From the NCBI RefSeq assembly GCF_022513565.1, contig NZ_JAKWBE010000005.1:124001-188000 (forward strand): a stretch of DNA of 64,000 nt, written 5' to 3'. Both the position numbers and the translations under genes were made by a program. The DNA comes from Streptomyces gilvus (GTDB taxonomy: Bacteria > Actinomycetota > Actinomycetes > Streptomycetales > Streptomycetaceae). The notes under the pieces are model-generated. The model saw only the letters and a list, made by a program, of their open reading frames with translations. It was not told the origin of the DNA and made no database searches. Positions within the stretch are counted from its first letter, which is position 1. Each line of letters begins with the position of its first letter. Shown piece by piece: positions 1-8,208 of the stretch.

Positions 1-444
1 AAGGCGTCGACCTTCGCCTCCCAGAAGTGGGGCTGGATCGCCGACGAGGACCCGGACGTCCTGGTCCTGCGCACCTCCGTCGGCCGCTACGGCGAGACGG
101 AGATCCTCCAGCGCGACGACGCCGGCCTGGTGGACGTCTCCCGCCAGGACCTGAAGGCCGCGACGGGCCTGGACGCCACCCCGCTCGAAACCCGCGTCAC
201 CCGCTGGACCGACGGCCTGCCCCAGTACCCCGTCGGCCACCACGCGCGCGTGACCCGCATCCGCGAGCACGTCGCCAAGCTCCCCGGCCTCGCCGTCTGC
301 GGCGCGCAGTACGACGGCGTCGGCATCCCGGCCTGCATCGCGAGCGCGTACGCGGCGGTCGACCAGCTGGAGGGCGACCTCACCGGTGTGCAGCAGCTCA
401 CCGCCGACCCGGTGCAGAGCCTGCACGGCGGAGCGGGAGAATAG
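1..444 (+). CDS. hemG: Protoporphyrinogen/coproporphyrinogen oxidase, C-terminal part
   Basis: FAD-dependent oxidation of a porphyrinogen ring in haem synthesis. Only the last 147 residues are present; frame 1 is open from the first base, so the start lies outside the window. The segments [12 protein letters not shown] and [11 protein letters not shown] are the conserved C-terminal stretch of the HemG/HemY oxidase family. The TAG stop is followed after four bases by the hemQ start, so the two are almost certainly cotranscribed. Pairing with hemQ suggests the substrate is coproporphyrinogen III, as in the Gram-positive coproporphyrin route; that is inferred from context. Which oxidase name applies cannot be settled from this fragment. 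Confidence 0.9.
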   Translation, partial: KASTFASQKWGWIADEDPDVLVLRTSVGRYGETEILQRDDAGLVDVSRQDLKAATGLDATPLETRVTRWTDGLPQYPVGHHARVTRIREHVAKLPGLAVCGAQYDGVGIPACIASAYAAVDQLEGDLTGVQQLTADPVQSLHGGAGE

Positions 445-448
445 CCGC

Positions 449-1180
449 ATGAGTGACGACGCCCCCATCACCGAGGCCGCCAGGATCCCGAACAAGGGCA
501 AGCTGGCCAAGGACCTCAACGAGGTCATCCGCTACACCCTGTGGTCCGTCTTCAAGCTGAAGGACGTGCTGCCCGAGGACCGCACGGGCTACGCCGACGA
601 GGTCCAGGAGCTGTTCGACCAGCTCGCCGCCAAGGACGTGAAGATCCGCGGCACCTACGACCTCTCGGGGCTGCGCGCCGACGCCGACCTCATGATCTGG
701 TGGCACGCGGAGACCAGCGACCAGCTGCAGGAGGCGTACAACCTCTTCCGCCGCACGAAGCTGGGCCGCGCCCTGGAGCCGGTCTGGTCGAACATGGCGC
801 TGCACCGCCCCGCCGAGTTCAACCGCTCGCACATCCCCGCGTTCCTCGCCGACGAGACCCCCCGCGACTACGTCAGCGTCTACCCCTTCGTGCGCTCCTA
901 CGACTGGTACCTGCTGCCGGACGAGGACCGCCGCCGCATGCTCGCCGACCACGGCAAGATGGCCCGCGGCTACCCCGACGTCCGCGCCAACACGGTCGCG
1001 TCGTTCTCCCTCGGCGACTACGAGTGGATCCTCGCCTTCGAGGCCGACGAGCTGCACCGCATCGTCGACCTCATGCGCCACCTGCGCGGCTCCGAGGCCC
1101 GCCGGCACGTCCGCGAGGAGGTCCCGTTCTACACGGGCCGCCGCAAGGACGTCGCCGAGCTGGTCGCCGGCCTCGCCTGA
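449..1180 (+). CDS. hemQ: Coproheme decarboxylase (chlorite dismutase-like)
   Basis: Last step of the coproporphyrin-dependent haem pathway: oxidative decarboxylation of coproheme to haem b in the cytoplasm. 243 residues, a normal length. His168 in [12 protein letters not shown] fits the proximal haem ligand and Tyr145 in VYPFVRS the catalytic tyrosine of the family. The ATG at 449 is chosen over an upstream in-frame start inside hemG because it is preceded by GCGGGAGA and leaves the usual short N-terminus. The TGA stop directly abuts the stop of the opposing hydrolase gene, so the two genes meet tail to tail with no spacer. Confidence 0.95.
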   Translation: MSDDAPITEAARIPNKGKLAKDLNEVIRYTLWSVFKLKDVLPEDRTGYADEVQELFDQLAAKDVKIRGTYDLSGLRADADLMIWWHAETSDQLQEAYNLFRRTKLGRALEPVWSNMALHRPAEFNRSHIPAFLADETPRDYVSVYPFVRSYDWYLLPDEDRRRMLADHGKMARGYPDVRANTVASFSLGDYEWILAFEADELHRIVDLMRHLRGSEARRHVREEVPFYTGRRKDVAELVAGLA

Positions 1181-2800
1181 TCAGCGCCCCGCCGCGGGCC
1201 GGGCCGTCGCGGAGCGGCTGTCCGGCCTCGTCGGCTCGGGGGCGGCGTGCGGGGCGCAGGACGCGTGCCGCAGCGGCAGCCGCCCCCGCAGCAGATACGC
1301 GTCCAGGTACGCGTTGACGCACCGGTTGGGTCCGCCCGCGATGCCGTGCGTCCCCGCGTCCCGCTCCGTCACCAGCACCGCCCCCGACAGCCGCCGCCGC
1401 AGCTCCAGCGCCCCCTGGTACGGCGCCGCCGCGTCCCGCTCCGCGGCCAGGATCAGCGTCGCCGGCACCTCACCGGGACCCGTGCGCACATCGACCGGCC
1501 GCTGCCGCGGCGCGGGCCAGTACGCGCAGGGCAGGTTCGTCCACACGTTGTCCCACGTCTCGAACGGCGCCACCCGCGCGAGGCGGGTGTTGTCCCGGTC
1601 CCAGACCCGGAAGTCCGTCGGCCAGGACGCGTCGTTGCACTCCACGGCCGTGTAGACCGCGCTGCTGTTCTCCACCTCGGCCGCCGCCTCCACCACCGGC
1701 GACGCCTGCTCGATCAGCGGCTTCGGGTCTCCCTTCAGGTACCGCGACAGCGCCTCGGCCCGCTGCGGCCAGAAGTCGTCGTAGTAGCCCGCCATGAGGA
1801 ACGCGCCCTGCAGCTGCCCCGGCCCCACCGTGCCGCCCGCCGGTTCGGCCGCCAGCCGCGCGCTCGCCCGGTCGTAGCTGAGCTGCACCGCCTCGGCCGT
1901 GCCGCCGAGTCCGTAGACGTCGTCGTGCTCGGCGATCCACTCCCGGAAGTCCGCCCAGCGCTCCTCGAACGCGGCCGACTGGTCGAGGTTGTTGCGGTAC
2001 CAGACCTGCTCCGGATCGGGGTTCACCGCCGCGTCGAACACCATCCGGCGCACATGGGAGGGGAACAGCGTGGCGTACAGCGCGCCCAGATAGGTGCCGT
2101 ACGACGCCCCCATGAACGTCAGCCGCTCCTCGCCCAGCGCCGCCCGCAGCACGTCCAGGTCACGGGCGTTGTCGAGCGAGGTGTAGTGGCCGAGCGCCTT
2201 TCCGGCCCGCTGCGCGCACCCGCGCGCGTACGCCTTGGCCCGCGCGACGCGTTCCCGCTTGTACGACGGCGAGGGGTGCGTCAGGGCCGGGGAGGGCCCC
2301 TTGAAGAAGCGCCTGGGGTCCTCGCAGGACAGGGGCGCCGAACGGCCGACACCGCGCGGGGAGTAGCCGACGAGGTCGTAGGCGCCGGCGATGCGCTTCC
2401 ACTGCGGCAGCAGGCCGACGAGCGGGAAGTACAGTCCGTCGCCGCCGGGCCCGCCGGGGTTGTAGACCAGGGCCCCCTGCCCGGGCACCCGGCGCCTGCT
2501 GTCGCCTGGGTCGCGGTGGGTGGCCCGCACCCGGCTGACGGTCAGCCTGATCTGCCGCCCGCCCGGGTCCGCGTAGTCCAGCGGGACGGAGACCGTGCCG
2601 CACTCCAGGCTGCCCGGCATGTCCTGCGCGTTCGAGCAGGCGCCGAAGTCGACACCGGCGGCCCGGGCCCGCGCGGCGGCCACCGCCGTGCCGCGCAGCT
2701 CGGCCGTGCCCGGGGCGGCGGGGGCGCCGCCGGCCGGGGCCGTGGCGAGGGTGGTCAGGAGCAAGGATCCGGCGGCCGAGTAGAGGGCGGCTGCTCTCAT
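1181..2800 (-). CDS. Secreted alpha/beta hydrolase, SlpD/SlpE-type tripeptidyl aminopeptidase-like
   Basis: 539 residues. An N-terminal signal peptide (about residues 1-28, hydrophobic core SLLLTTLATA, no lipobox cysteine) indicates Sec export. The alpha/beta-hydrolase fold shows an oxyanion segment YNPGGPGG (113-120), a nucleophile elbow GASYG with Ser233, and a C-terminal TAP-like region ending in a candidate catalytic His (DAGTHGIAG). These features match the mycelium-associated serine peptidases of Streptomyces that remove N-terminal tripeptides from secreted proteins; the exact substrate is inferred. The start at 2800 places the signal peptide at the N-terminus, whereas the frame stays open much further upstream. 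Three 11-bp direct repeats lie in its upstream region. Confidence 0.88.
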   Translation of the reverse strand: MRAAALYSAAGSLLLTTLATAPAGGAPAAPGTAELRGTAVAAARARAAGVDFGACSNAQDMPGSLECGTVSVPLDYADPGGRQIRLTVSRVRATHRDPGDSRRRVPGQGALVYNPGGPGGDGLYFPLVGLLPQWKRIAGAYDLVGYSPRGVGRSAPLSCEDPRRFFKGPSPALTHPSPSYKRERVARAKAYARGCAQRAGKALGHYTSLDNARDLDVLRAALGEERLTFMGASYGTYLGALYATLFPSHVRRMVFDAAVNPDPEQVWYRNNLDQSAAFEERWADFREWIAEHDDVYGLGGTAEAVQLSYDRASARLAAEPAGGTVGPGQLQGAFLMAGYYDDFWPQRAEALSRYLKGDPKPLIEQASPVVEAAAEVENSSAVYTAVECNDASWPTDFRVWDRDNTRLARVAPFETWDNVWTNLPCAYWPAPRQRPVDVRTGPGEVPATLILAAERDAAAPYQGALELRRRLSGAVLVTERDAGTHGIAGGPNRCVNAYLDAYLLRGRLPLRHASCAPHAAPEPTRPDSRSATARPAAGR

Positions 2801-2934
2801 CGCGTATCCCTTCGGTGCACGGCGGCGACAAAAGGGAAGTCTCGTTCGGCCCCCGCCGAAGGCAAGCACCGTCACGGCGATGTCGCCCCAATGCCCCCCG
2901 TGCGCCCCCGGCACACGGCTCACACCCGAAAGAC

Positions 2935-2968
2935 CGTCCTGGACCTGTCCTAGACCATGTCCTAGACC
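2935..2968. promoter_or_regulatory. Three 11-bp direct repeats upstream of the secreted peptidase
   Basis: CGTCCTGGACC (2935-2945), TGTCCTAGACC (2946-2956) and TGTCCTAGACC (2958-2968) follow each other head to tail at 11-12 bp spacing. They lie about 135 bp before the hydrolase start, and the last copy overlaps the stop of the upstream gene. Read on the minus strand the last two contain TAGGAC, which resembles a -10 box. One-turn spacing is typical of response-regulator sites; the binding protein is unknown. Confidence 0.4.
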
Positions 2969-3723
2969 CGGTCGCGATGTGCGAAGGCGGCGCGCAGGTC
3001 CGGTTCGCCGACCGCGTGGACTCCGCGGACGGCGACACAGGTGAGGTACGTACGGTCGTCGCCGTCCGAGGGGCGGCGGGCCAGGGTGCCCAGCAGGCGC
3101 TGACCGGCCGGGGAGGCCCAGCGGGAGTAGGGGTGCGCCTCGACGCGGGCGATGGCCAGGCAGCTCAGGCTCAGGGCGAGCGGCAGCGCGAACCACAGGG
3201 CGACCAGGCCGCGCGGCATGGCCGGCTCGGCCGGGGCCAGCAACGCGGTCGCGCCCAGGGCCAGGACCGCCGGCACGGCGAGCCGCACCTGGCGCACCGC
3301 GGCGGCGACGGTCGTCCGGGCGCCCGCCGGCACGGCCAGTCCCGCGCGGACGAGCCGGTCGCCCAGGTTGCCCACCGCGTCCGCGGCGGCGGCCGCGGCG
3401 CGGACCGGGGCGATGCGGTTCTGTCCCTCGGGCCCGATGGCCCCGATGACCGACTGCTCGATCTCGTCCCGCCCGCGCGGGTCGACCACCGTCGCCCAAC
3501 CGGTGTGGGCGAGCAGCAGCCGGCGCTGCCGGGCCATGGAGACCATGGTCAGATCGGCGACCCGGCGCGGACCGCCGGAGAGGAACGCGGCCTCGTAGAG
3601 CGTCAGATCACGCTGGACGGGGTCCGTGTCCACGGCCGCCGCGCGTACGGCGGCCAGGCACAGCCGCGTACACGCCGTGCCGGCGACGGCCCAGGCCAGC
3701 AGTAGGAGGAGGACCCAGAACAT
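2962..3723 (-). CDS. TIGR04222-type membrane protein
   Basis: 253 residues. A hydrophobic N-terminal helix (WVLLLLLAWAVAGTA) is followed by a soluble segment (about 35-130) and two membrane helices (about 148-170 and 178-198). The order and the motif-like stretch DLTLYEAAFLSGGPRRV resemble the TIGR04222 family, which is often found close to DUF692 genes in actinobacteria. The long low-complexity Gly/Cys tail seen in some members is absent here. The gene ends a minus-strand series with two DUF4142 proteins and the DUF692 enzyme, and has a 100-bp gap before it. Function unknown; it may be a membrane partner of the DUF692 module. Confidence 0.78.
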   Translation of the reverse strand: MFWVLLLLLAWAVAGTACTRLCLAAVRAAAVDTDPVQRDLTLYEAAFLSGGPRRVADLTMVSMARQRRLLLAHTGWATVVDPRGRDEIEQSVIGAIGPEGQNRIAPVRAAAAAADAVGNLGDRLVRAGLAVPAGARTTVAAAVRQVRLAVPAVLALGATALLAPAEPAMPRGLVALWFALPLALSLSCLAIARVEAHPYSRWASPAGQRLLGTLARRPSDGDDRTYLTCVAVRGVHAVGEPDLRAAFAHRDRV

Positions 3724-3823
3724 GCCGCGTTTCTATGCCAAAGGCCCTCTCGGGCGCCATGCCTTGTTCACAATCCGGACGGAGCGTTGTCTGCCTGTGA
3801 CGTTCCGCTTGTCCTGAACCGGA

Positions 3824-4597
3824 CTACTGCGGAGGCGGGCTGGAGGCGGCCGGCGGCAGCGAGTAGGTCGCGGACGGCGAGGGGGCGACCGGGACGGCCG
3901 GACTCGGGTCGGTCGTCGGACCGGGCGGGGCGGGGGAGTTGACCAACGGGGGAGTGCTCGCGGCGGCCATGTTCCGCGCCAGGGCGTCCCAGTCGACGTC
4001 TCCCGTCGCCTCCAGGACCTTGATGTGGTCCAGCACGGTCGTGTTCGCGTCGTCCGCGAGGGCGCGCACCAGCGAGTTGCGGGTGGTCGCGCGGACCTGG
4101 GCGACCAGCGAGAAGACCTTGCCGTGCGCCAGCCGCGCGATGTTCACGAAGTCGTGGTCGTACTGCACGCCCTGCGCCTGGTTCAGGGTGGTGAGCCACT
4201 GCCGCTGCTGGGCGGTGGGCTCGTTGGGCAGCTCGATGCCGAGCTTGGCGGCGACGTCCCTGACCCGCTGGTCGAGGAAGGTGTGGCCCTGGACGAGGTG
4301 CTGCCCCGCCGTCCGTACGGCCTGGGTGGTGCCCTTCTGCTCGGCCTCCTGGCCGGCGGGCAGCTCCCACAGCCCGGCCTGGCGGACCTTGGTGAGGAAG
4401 TCGCGGTCCTGGCCCGACAGGGGGCCGTAGTTCGTGGCGACGGTCTGGGCGTTCAGCACGCTCACGCCGGTTCCCGACCGGTCGGCGTAGGACCAGATCG
4501 GGAAGATCAGTGCGAGCAGGGTCGCGAGCAGACCGGTGACGATGACGCCGGTTCCACTGACGATGCCCCGGCCCTTGATGGGTGGTCTCGGTCGCAT
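3824..4597 (-). CDS. DUF4142 membrane-anchored protein (paralogue 1)
   Basis: 257 residues with one N-terminal membrane helix (about 18-38) and an extracytoplasmic helical domain (about 55-200) of the DUF4142 class, which has a ferritin-like fold. His and Glu residues sit in the expected helices (TAGQHLVQGH, ARLAHGKVF, DHIKVLE), followed by a Pro/Ser-rich tail. The ATG at 4597 is preceded by GGCAGGAGGCACC, a near-perfect ribosome site that rules out the upstream in-frame ATG. It is closely similar to the second DUF4142 gene at 6229-7014 and lies just downstream of DUF692. Metal binding is plausible but unproven; it has no cysteine. Confidence 0.85.
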   Translation of the reverse strand: MRPRPPIKGRGIVSGTGVIVTGLLATLLALIFPIWSYADRSGTGVSVLNAQTVATNYGPLSGQDRDFLTKVRQAGLWELPAGQEAEQKGTTQAVRTAGQHLVQGHTFLDQRVRDVAAKLGIELPNEPTAQQRQWLTTLNQAQGVQYDHDFVNIARLAHGKVFSLVAQVRATTRNSLVRALADDANTTVLDHIKVLEATGDVDWDALARNMAAASTPPLVNSPAPPGPTTDPSPAVPVAPSPSATYSLPPAASSPPPQ

Positions 4598-4710
4598 GGT
4601 GCCTCCTGCCTGCGGCACCGCACGCTGGTCGGTTGTGAGTGCGGGACTGGCATGTTACTGCGTGGTGCACGCACCGATGCCGTAAGGAGGCGTATCCCAC
4701 ACTCCGCCGC

Positions 4711-6105
4711 TCAGCGGTGCGACAGCACCCGCCGCGCCACCCGGGCCACCCGCCCCCGCCCGGACCGGGGTGGCACCGGCCCCGACCGCTCCAGCCACCA
4801 GGCGCGCAGCTCCCGCCGCACCCGTCCCTCCGCGAGCCGCCCCGACAGCAGCAGATGCTCGGCGAAGTCCAACGCGTCCCGGCGGTAGCCGCCGGTCATG
4901 GGGTGCCCCTGCGCGTACGCGAGGAATGCGATCCGGTACGCCTCGCCGAGCATCCCCGGCAGCTCGGGCGCGACCTTCCCCACCACATCGGCCCGCTTCC
5001 CGGCCAGCGCCCGCGCCTGCACCCCGAGCCGCCCCCGGTCGAACCCCTCGGGCACGGGCGTCCCGGCGACGAGCGCGGACAACAGAGCGGCCTGACCGAG
5101 CGCGAGCCGCAGCCGGACGCCGTCGCTGAGGGCGACGGGAGGCTGAGCCGGGGTGGTGGCGGCGGGGGAGGGGGTGGCGGTCGGGGGTTCCTCGGTGGTT
5201 GCCGCTGTCACTGTCCCGGTGCCCGCCACGGTCGCCGCCACCTCCCTTCGCACCGCCCGCGCCGGCTCGCCGCCCGCCGCCCCTCCTTTCTCCACGGCCG
5301 CCCGGATCGCGGCCAGCTCCCCCTCCAGCACTCCGGGCTCGGGGAAGTTCTCGTCCCGCTCCAGCAGCACGCCCGGCGGCCGCACCCGGGACGCGAGGTC
5401 GGTCAGGACGTCCAGGACGGCGTCCGGCACCGGGTGGGCGTGGCTGTCGTGCCAGACCCCGTCGCGTTCGAAGCCGCCCGCGACATGGACGTACGCGATG
5501 GCCTCGACGGGAAGCTCGGCGAGGGCCTTGGCCGGGTCCTCGCCGCGGTTGACGTGGTTGGTGTGCAGGTTGGCCACGTCCACGAGCAGCCGCACCCCGG
5601 TCCGGTCGACGAGGTCGTACAGGAACTGCCCCTCCGTCATCTCCTCGCCCGGCCAGCAGATCAGCGCGGCGATGTTCTCCACGGCGAGCGGCACGGGCAG
5701 CGCGTCCTGCGCGATACGGACGTTCTCGCACAGCACGTCGAGGGCGTCCCGGGTGCGCGGGACGGGCAGCAGATGACCGGCCTCCAGCAGCGGGGACGCC
5801 GTCAGCGGCCCGCCCGCCCGGACGAAGGCGATGTGCTCCGTGACCAACGGCGACCCCAGCGCCTCCGCCCGCTCGGCGAGCGCGGCCAGCCGGCCCGCGT
5901 CGGGGCGGTCGGCCCCGCCCAGGCCCAGGGAGACACCGTGCGGGACCACCGTCACGCCACGCTCCCGCAGCCGCAGGAGCGCGTCGGGAAGGTGCCCCGG
6001 GCACACGTTCTCGGCCACGACCTCGACCCAGTCGATGCCCGGCATCCGCTCCACGGCGTCGGCGATCTCCGGCCGCCAGCCGATGCCCGTCCCCAGTCGC
6101 TCCAT
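4711..6105 (-). CDS. DUF692 (MNIO-type multinuclear iron enzyme) with C-terminal accessory domain
   Basis: 464 residues, longer than the roughly 280-residue core. Residues 1-270 form the TIM barrel of the DUF692/MNIO superfamily with the metal set visible: Glu32, His56, TEH at 89-91, Glu143-Asn144, Asp176, Asn179, His181, His184, His207, Asp220, His222, His224. After a Pro/Thr-rich linker (about 270-330) a helical domain follows, containing RLGVQARAL and [14 protein letters not shown]. It resembles the DUF2063-like partner domain that in other systems presents the substrate peptide. Characterised relatives modify cysteines or asparagines of peptides using mixed-valent iron; no precursor peptide is visible here. 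The ATG follows AGGGAGGGGACGACC. Confidence 0.9.
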   Translation of the reverse strand: MERLGTGIGWRPEIADAVERMPGIDWVEVVAENVCPGHLPDALLRLRERGVTVVPHGVSLGLGGADRPDAGRLAALAERAEALGSPLVTEHIAFVRAGGPLTASPLLEAGHLLPVPRTRDALDVLCENVRIAQDALPVPLAVENIAALICWPGEEMTEGQFLYDLVDRTGVRLLVDVANLHTNHVNRGEDPAKALAELPVEAIAYVHVAGGFERDGVWHDSHAHPVPDAVLDVLTDLASRVRPPGVLLERDENFPEPGVLEGELAAIRAAVEKGGAAGGEPARAVRREVAATVAGTGTVTAATTEEPPTATPSPAATTPAQPPVALSDGVRLRLALGQAALLSALVAGTPVPEGFDRGRLGVQARALAGKRADVVGKVAPELPGMLGEAYRIAFLAYAQGHPMTGGYRRDALDFAEHLLLSGRLAEGRVRRELRAWWLERSGPVPPRSGRGRVARVARRVLSHR

Positions 6106-6228
6106 GGTCGTCCCCTCCCTGCCGTCTCCCCGAAGAACGTGACGGGGGTATGGCCCCGGCGCCCGGCCCCGAACCGCGCCTCCCGCACCTTCAGAGCAAC
6201 ATTTGAGGTTCCTCGCGTCCCGCCCGTC

Positions 6229-7014
6229 TCACCCGAGGACGCCCGCCGTGTCCACCGGATCCGGCCGTCCGGTGTTGACCGTGCCGGGCGCGCCCGGCGA
6301 GACGCTGGACGTCGTCGGCAGGTTCGCGCTGGGCTCGGCCGCGGGCGCCGAGGGCGCGATCTGGCCGGGCACGGGGGCCGCGGGTCCCGTCGGGCTGGCG
6401 GTCGTCCCGGACACCGCGTCGTTGGCGATGGCGTCGAAGTCGACCTTGCCGGTCTTCTCCAGGATCGTGATGTGGTCCAGCACGGTCTGGTTGGTGTCCG
6501 AGGCCAGCTGCCGTACGAGGGTGTTGCGGGTGGTGTTCCGGACCGTGCCGATCACCGGGAAGATCTTGCCGTGCGCGGCCCGCAGCAGGTTCACGAACTT
6601 GTACTCGTACTCCGCTCCGCTCGCCGCCGACATCTCCTGCAGCCAGCCCTGCTGCTGCTCGTTCGGCTGGTTGGGCAGGGCGACGCCCAGCTGGGCCGCG
6701 ACGATCCGGACCCGTTTGTCGAGGTCGGTGTGGCCGACGATGAGATGGTCGCCGGCCTCCTTGATGGCCTGGCTCGGCGCGCGCTCCAGGGCCTGCTGCC
6801 CGGCCGGCAGCTCCCACAGACCGGCCAGCCGCACCCGCACGATCAGATCGCGGTCGGCGGCGGTGAGCGGGCCCCACTGGGTGTTCACGGTCCCCGCCGC
6901 CACGTTCGCCTGACCGGTGCCCGACCGGTCGGCGTACGACCACACGGGGAACGCGATCGCTCCGACGGTGGCGACGAGGGCCGCGACGAGGAAGGTCGTG
7001 CCATTGATCCGCAT
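6229..7014 (-). CDS. DUF4142 membrane-anchored protein (paralogue 2)
   Basis: 261 residues, same architecture as the gene at 3824-4597: a membrane helix near residues 8-28 (LVAALVATVGAIAFPVW), a shared block SYADRSGTG, the DUF4142 helical domain with GDHLIVGHTDLDKR, LLRAAHGKIF and DHITILE, and a long Pro/Ala/Thr-rich tail. ATG 7014 is chosen because GGGAGGG lies 12 bases upstream; an in-frame TTG at 7023 would be only 3 bases from it. It is the first gene of the DUF692 group, 123 bp before the enzyme. A paralogue on each side of the DUF692 gene suggests the pair works with it, but that is inference. Confidence 0.85.
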   Translation of the reverse strand: MRINGTTFLVAALVATVGAIAFPVWSYADRSGTGQANVAAGTVNTQWGPLTAADRDLIVRVRLAGLWELPAGQQALERAPSQAIKEAGDHLIVGHTDLDKRVRIVAAQLGVALPNQPNEQQQGWLQEMSAASGAEYEYKFVNLLRAAHGKIFPVIGTVRNTTRNTLVRQLASDTNQTVLDHITILEKTGKVDFDAIANDAVSGTTASPTGPAAPVPGQIAPSAPAAEPSANLPTTSSVSPGAPGTVNTGRPDPVDTAGVLG

Positions 7015-7124
7015 GCGCTGCAAAGTCCCTCCCAGGTGAAACCAACTGGTCTGCGGCGCGGGGAAGTTGACCGAGCGCCGGTGACAGGAGGTACGCGGGA
7101 GCGGGCGTGGTTGTTCAAGCGACG

Positions 7125-7142
7125 GCCAAATAGCTAAATGGC
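7125..7142. promoter_or_regulatory. Imperfect 18-bp palindrome before the DUF4142/DUF692 group
   Basis: GCCAAATAGCTAAATGGC, with arms GCCA/TGGC and centre TAGCTA, stands out as an AT-rich island in the 211-bp gap between the DUF4142 gene and PTH2. It is about 110 bp upstream of the DUF4142 start and could be an operator or part of a promoter. No protein can be assigned. Confidence 0.25.
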
Positions 7143-7225
7143 TGGTAAAGCGATACGGGCGCTCAGTCCCGTTTCGTCCACACCTCCGGCGTCCGCCCCG
7201 GCGGCCGCGGCGTCTCCGCCGACGG

Positions 7226-7942
7226 TCATCGCAACGCCGGATGATCGGCGACGACGGTGCACGAGCCGGGCGCGATCTCGGTGAACCCGGCGTCCCGCAC
7301 CAACGGCAGCCCCCCGCCGGTCAGTTCGGCCCAGCGCCCGCGCTCGGCGGTCCGCACGGCCAGCGGGAACCCGGCCTCCCGCCACGCCGCGCGCTCCTCG
7401 TCCGACAGCTCCCACCAGGCGAGTTGGGCGCCGTGGCCCACCTGGGCCATCGCCTTGCCGGCGGACATGTCCAGCTCCGGGTTCAGCCACAGCACGGGCT
7501 GCGCGGTGTCGGCCGGCACCGGCGCCTCGGGATCGTCGAGATCGGTGCCAGACACCTGCAGCCGGGCCAGCTCCTTCGGCCACCCGTCGAGCGGCACCGG
7601 CGGGAAGACCCGCACCTCGGCCGACTTCCCGGTGACGGTGATCCCGTCCAGCCCCTCGGCCCGCCGCCACTCGGCCCCGCGGGCCCGCCGTACGACCTTC
7701 CGGATCCGCGCGTCCTGCCACTCCCGCATCACCTGGGCCCACTCGCCGTCCCCCAGGGACCGCTCGTCGCTGAGCATGACGAGCACGGCCCGGGCGGCGG
7801 TCTCCAGGGCGTCGGTACGGGCGGGCGGCGCCGCCTTCTCGATCCGCACGACGAGCGGCAGCACGAACTGCGGGGCCTCGTCGCGGGCGGTGCGCTCGGA
7901 ACGGAAGGGACTGTCACCGGTTGCTGTCGAATCAGGGCTCAC
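7226..7942 (-). CDS. Peptidyl-tRNA hydrolase, PTH2 family
   Basis: 238 residues. The C-terminal half (about 150-238) carries the PTH2 signature MSAGKAMAQVGHGAQLAWW, with the Lys and His expected at the active site, plus the later PLVRDAGFTEIAPGS strand. PTH2 enzymes release peptides from prematurely dissociated peptidyl-tRNA. The N-terminal half (Glu/Arg-rich, VLPLVVRIEKAAPPART) is an extension typical of actinobacterial members. The start is uncertain: GTG at 7942 is preferred over TTG at 7951; neither has a good ribosome site. Confidence 0.8.
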   Translation of the reverse strand: MSPDSTATGDSPFRSERTARDEAPQFVLPLVVRIEKAAPPARTDALETAARAVLVMLSDERSLGDGEWAQVMREWQDARIRKVVRRARGAEWRRAEGLDGITVTGKSAEVRVFPPVPLDGWPKELARLQVSGTDLDDPEAPVPADTAQPVLWLNPELDMSAGKAMAQVGHGAQLAWWELSDEERAAWREAGFPLAVRTAERGRWAELTGGGLPLVRDAGFTEIAPGSCTVVADHPALR

Positions 7943-7998
7943 ACCAGGCAACTTTAAGGGGGCCCATCCGGCCCGCGGACCCCCTCACCTCCCGCCGC

Positions 7999-8178
7999 TC
8001 ACCCCGAGCAGGCCCCGCGCTGGGCCTCCTGCCACTCGCACACGGGGCACATCGTGATGCCCTTGTACGACTCCGGGTACTCCGTCGGCTCCCGGCACAG
8101 CACGCACTCCGCGTACGGCGGACCCTCCGCCGTCGGCGGCTTCGTGGCGTCGGCGATCGTGCAGTACTCGTCGCTCAT
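7999..8178 (-). CDS. Small zinc-ribbon-like protein, 59 residues
   Basis: A short gene below common length cut-offs. Two CxxC pairs, Cys25-Cys28 (CVLC) and Cys44-Cys47 (CPVC), 15 residues apart, form a likely structural zinc site. The protein is acidic at the N-terminus (MSDEYC) and ends EWQEAQRGACSG. Codons keep the strong G/C third-position bias of the region and the gene fits exactly between PTH2 and the deacetylase. Role unknown; such ribbons often act in RNA or protein binding. Confidence 0.7.
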   Translation of the reverse strand: MSDEYCTIADATKPPTAEGPPYAECVLCREPTEYPESYKGITMCPVCEWQEAQRGACSG

Positions 8179-8208
8179 GAATCCAGCGTAAGCCGCTCGC
8201 CGACTCGC

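Noticed and set aside
398..1108. Open frame antisense to hemQ
   Set aside because: Shadow of hemQ; Val/Leu/Gly-rich with no family features.
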